A DNA stretch of 5,044 nucleotides from Chloroflexota bacterium (lineage in GTDB: Bacteria; Chloroflexota; Dehalococcoidia; GIF9; UBA5629). The notes below the pieces were generated by a model. The model was not told where the DNA came from and searched no databases. It saw only the letters and a list, made by a program, of their open reading frames with translations. Positions 4,774-5,044 of the stretch are shown piece after piece. The DNA lies in assembly GCA_026389695.1 (NCBI GenBank), contig JAPLHI010000176.1, positions 1 to 5,044 of the forward strand, in the 5' to 3' direction. The position numbers and the translations under genes are program-made. How positions within the stretch are numbered: the first letter of the stretch is position 1; every line of letters begins with the position of its first letter.

Positions 4774-5044
4774 ATGGAGAATTTTACTAAGTACCGTTTG
4801 ATATGTTTTACAGTTGCAGCCATATTGGCAGCTGTTTTTTTCGCTGGATGTTGTACTACTGACCGGACTACTCAATCAGGTATCATCGTGGGTAGCCGCT
4901 TGGGGAATATCGCCCAGGATTTTACACTTGATACTATTGACGGCAGGAAGATACAGTTGAGCGATTTCCGCGGTAAGAATGTGATTCTCAACTTCTGGGC
5001 AACCTGGTGCGGTCCCTGTCGCTTTGAGATGCCTTTTTTCCAGG
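4774..5044 (+). CDS. TlpA/ResA-like thiol-disulfide lipoprotein, CGPC active site (3' truncated)
   Basis: This frame runs off the window end after 90 codons. An N-terminal signal (RLICFTVAAILAAVFFAGC, about 8-26) ends in the lipobox FAGC, predicting a lipoprotein anchored at Cys26; Cys27 follows it directly. After a Ser/Thr-rich linker comes the TlpA/ResA domain: RLGNIAQDFTLDTIDGRKIQ (about 44-63), then FWATWCGPCRFEMPFFQ with redox cysteines 79 and 82. This is the classical thioredoxin-type CGPC site, unlike the CIEC of its neighbour. An in-frame ATG at 4765 also exists, but AGGG at 4760-4763 is well spaced only for 4774. The domain should continue for about 90 residues past the window. It is the fourth gene of the trxA-ccdA operon and a second probable acceptor of CcdA electrons; the pair looks like an old duplication that has diverged. 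Confidence 0.9.
   Translation, partial: MENFTKYRLICFTVAAILAAVFFAGCCTTDRTTQSGIIVGSRLGNIAQDFTLDTIDGRKIQLSDFRGKNVILNFWATWCGPCRFEMPFFQ

Noticed and set aside
4525..4875. Minus-strand open frame opposite the two lipoprotein genes
   Set aside because: It crosses the junction of two well-supported plus-strand genes and is a shadow of their coding sequence.
1..5044. CRISPR array, insertion sequence, tRNA or rRNA
   Set aside because: No regularly spaced repeats, transposase frame with terminal inverted repeats, or recognisable RNA gene signature was found on either strand.

Overview
The window reads as ordinary bacterial chromosome, moderately AT-leaning, with short intergenic gaps and mixed ATG/GTG/TTG starts. 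The archaeal-style TatD-like hydrolase, the hexapeptide-tailed sugar nucleotidyltransferase and the trxA-ccdA-TlpA set together remind me of Chloroflexota (Dehalococcoidia-like) or a similar anaerobe. That placement is an impression from protein style, not a demonstrated identity.

Layout: (1) Positions 1-758, plus strand: nearly the whole of a TatD-family metal-dependent hydrolase, interrupted by one in-frame TAA at 345-347. (2) 759-857: a short intergenic stretch with two imperfect copies of a 22-bp repeat and a hairpin, between convergent genes. (3) 858-1238, minus strand: a small four-helix membrane protein of unknown function. Upstream of it (1257-1439, minus) are traces of a decayed small reading frame. 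(4) 1455-2177, plus: an intact serine O-acetyltransferase (cysE), which makes the O-acetylserine used for cysteine synthesis. (5) 2178-2364: an AT-rich gap holding a possible minus-strand coding remnant, a 13-bp palindrome and a candidate promoter. (6) 2365-3168, plus: a sugar-1-phosphate nucleotidyltransferase whose two ends are clear but whose catalytic middle (roughly 85 codons) is missing, with a TAA at the junction. (7) 3187-5044, plus: a tight redox operon of cytoplasmic thioredoxin, the membrane electron carrier CcdA, and two tandem TlpA/ResA-like lipoproteins, the second cut off by the window end.

The coherent functional unit is the last one. Thioredoxin should pass electrons to CcdA, which carries them across the membrane to the CxxC sites of the two lipoproteins, as in cytochrome c maturation or general extracytoplasmic disulfide reduction. 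The two lipoproteins have different active sites (CIEC and CGPC), and the first has an extra adjacent Cys-Cys pair. The other theme is damage: two clearly broken genes and two likely remnants lie within 3.2 kb. This points to local gene decay or to a faulty assembly, and deciding between these is the first check to make. I found no CRISPR array, insertion sequence, tRNA, rRNA or recognisable novel defence or mobile system.
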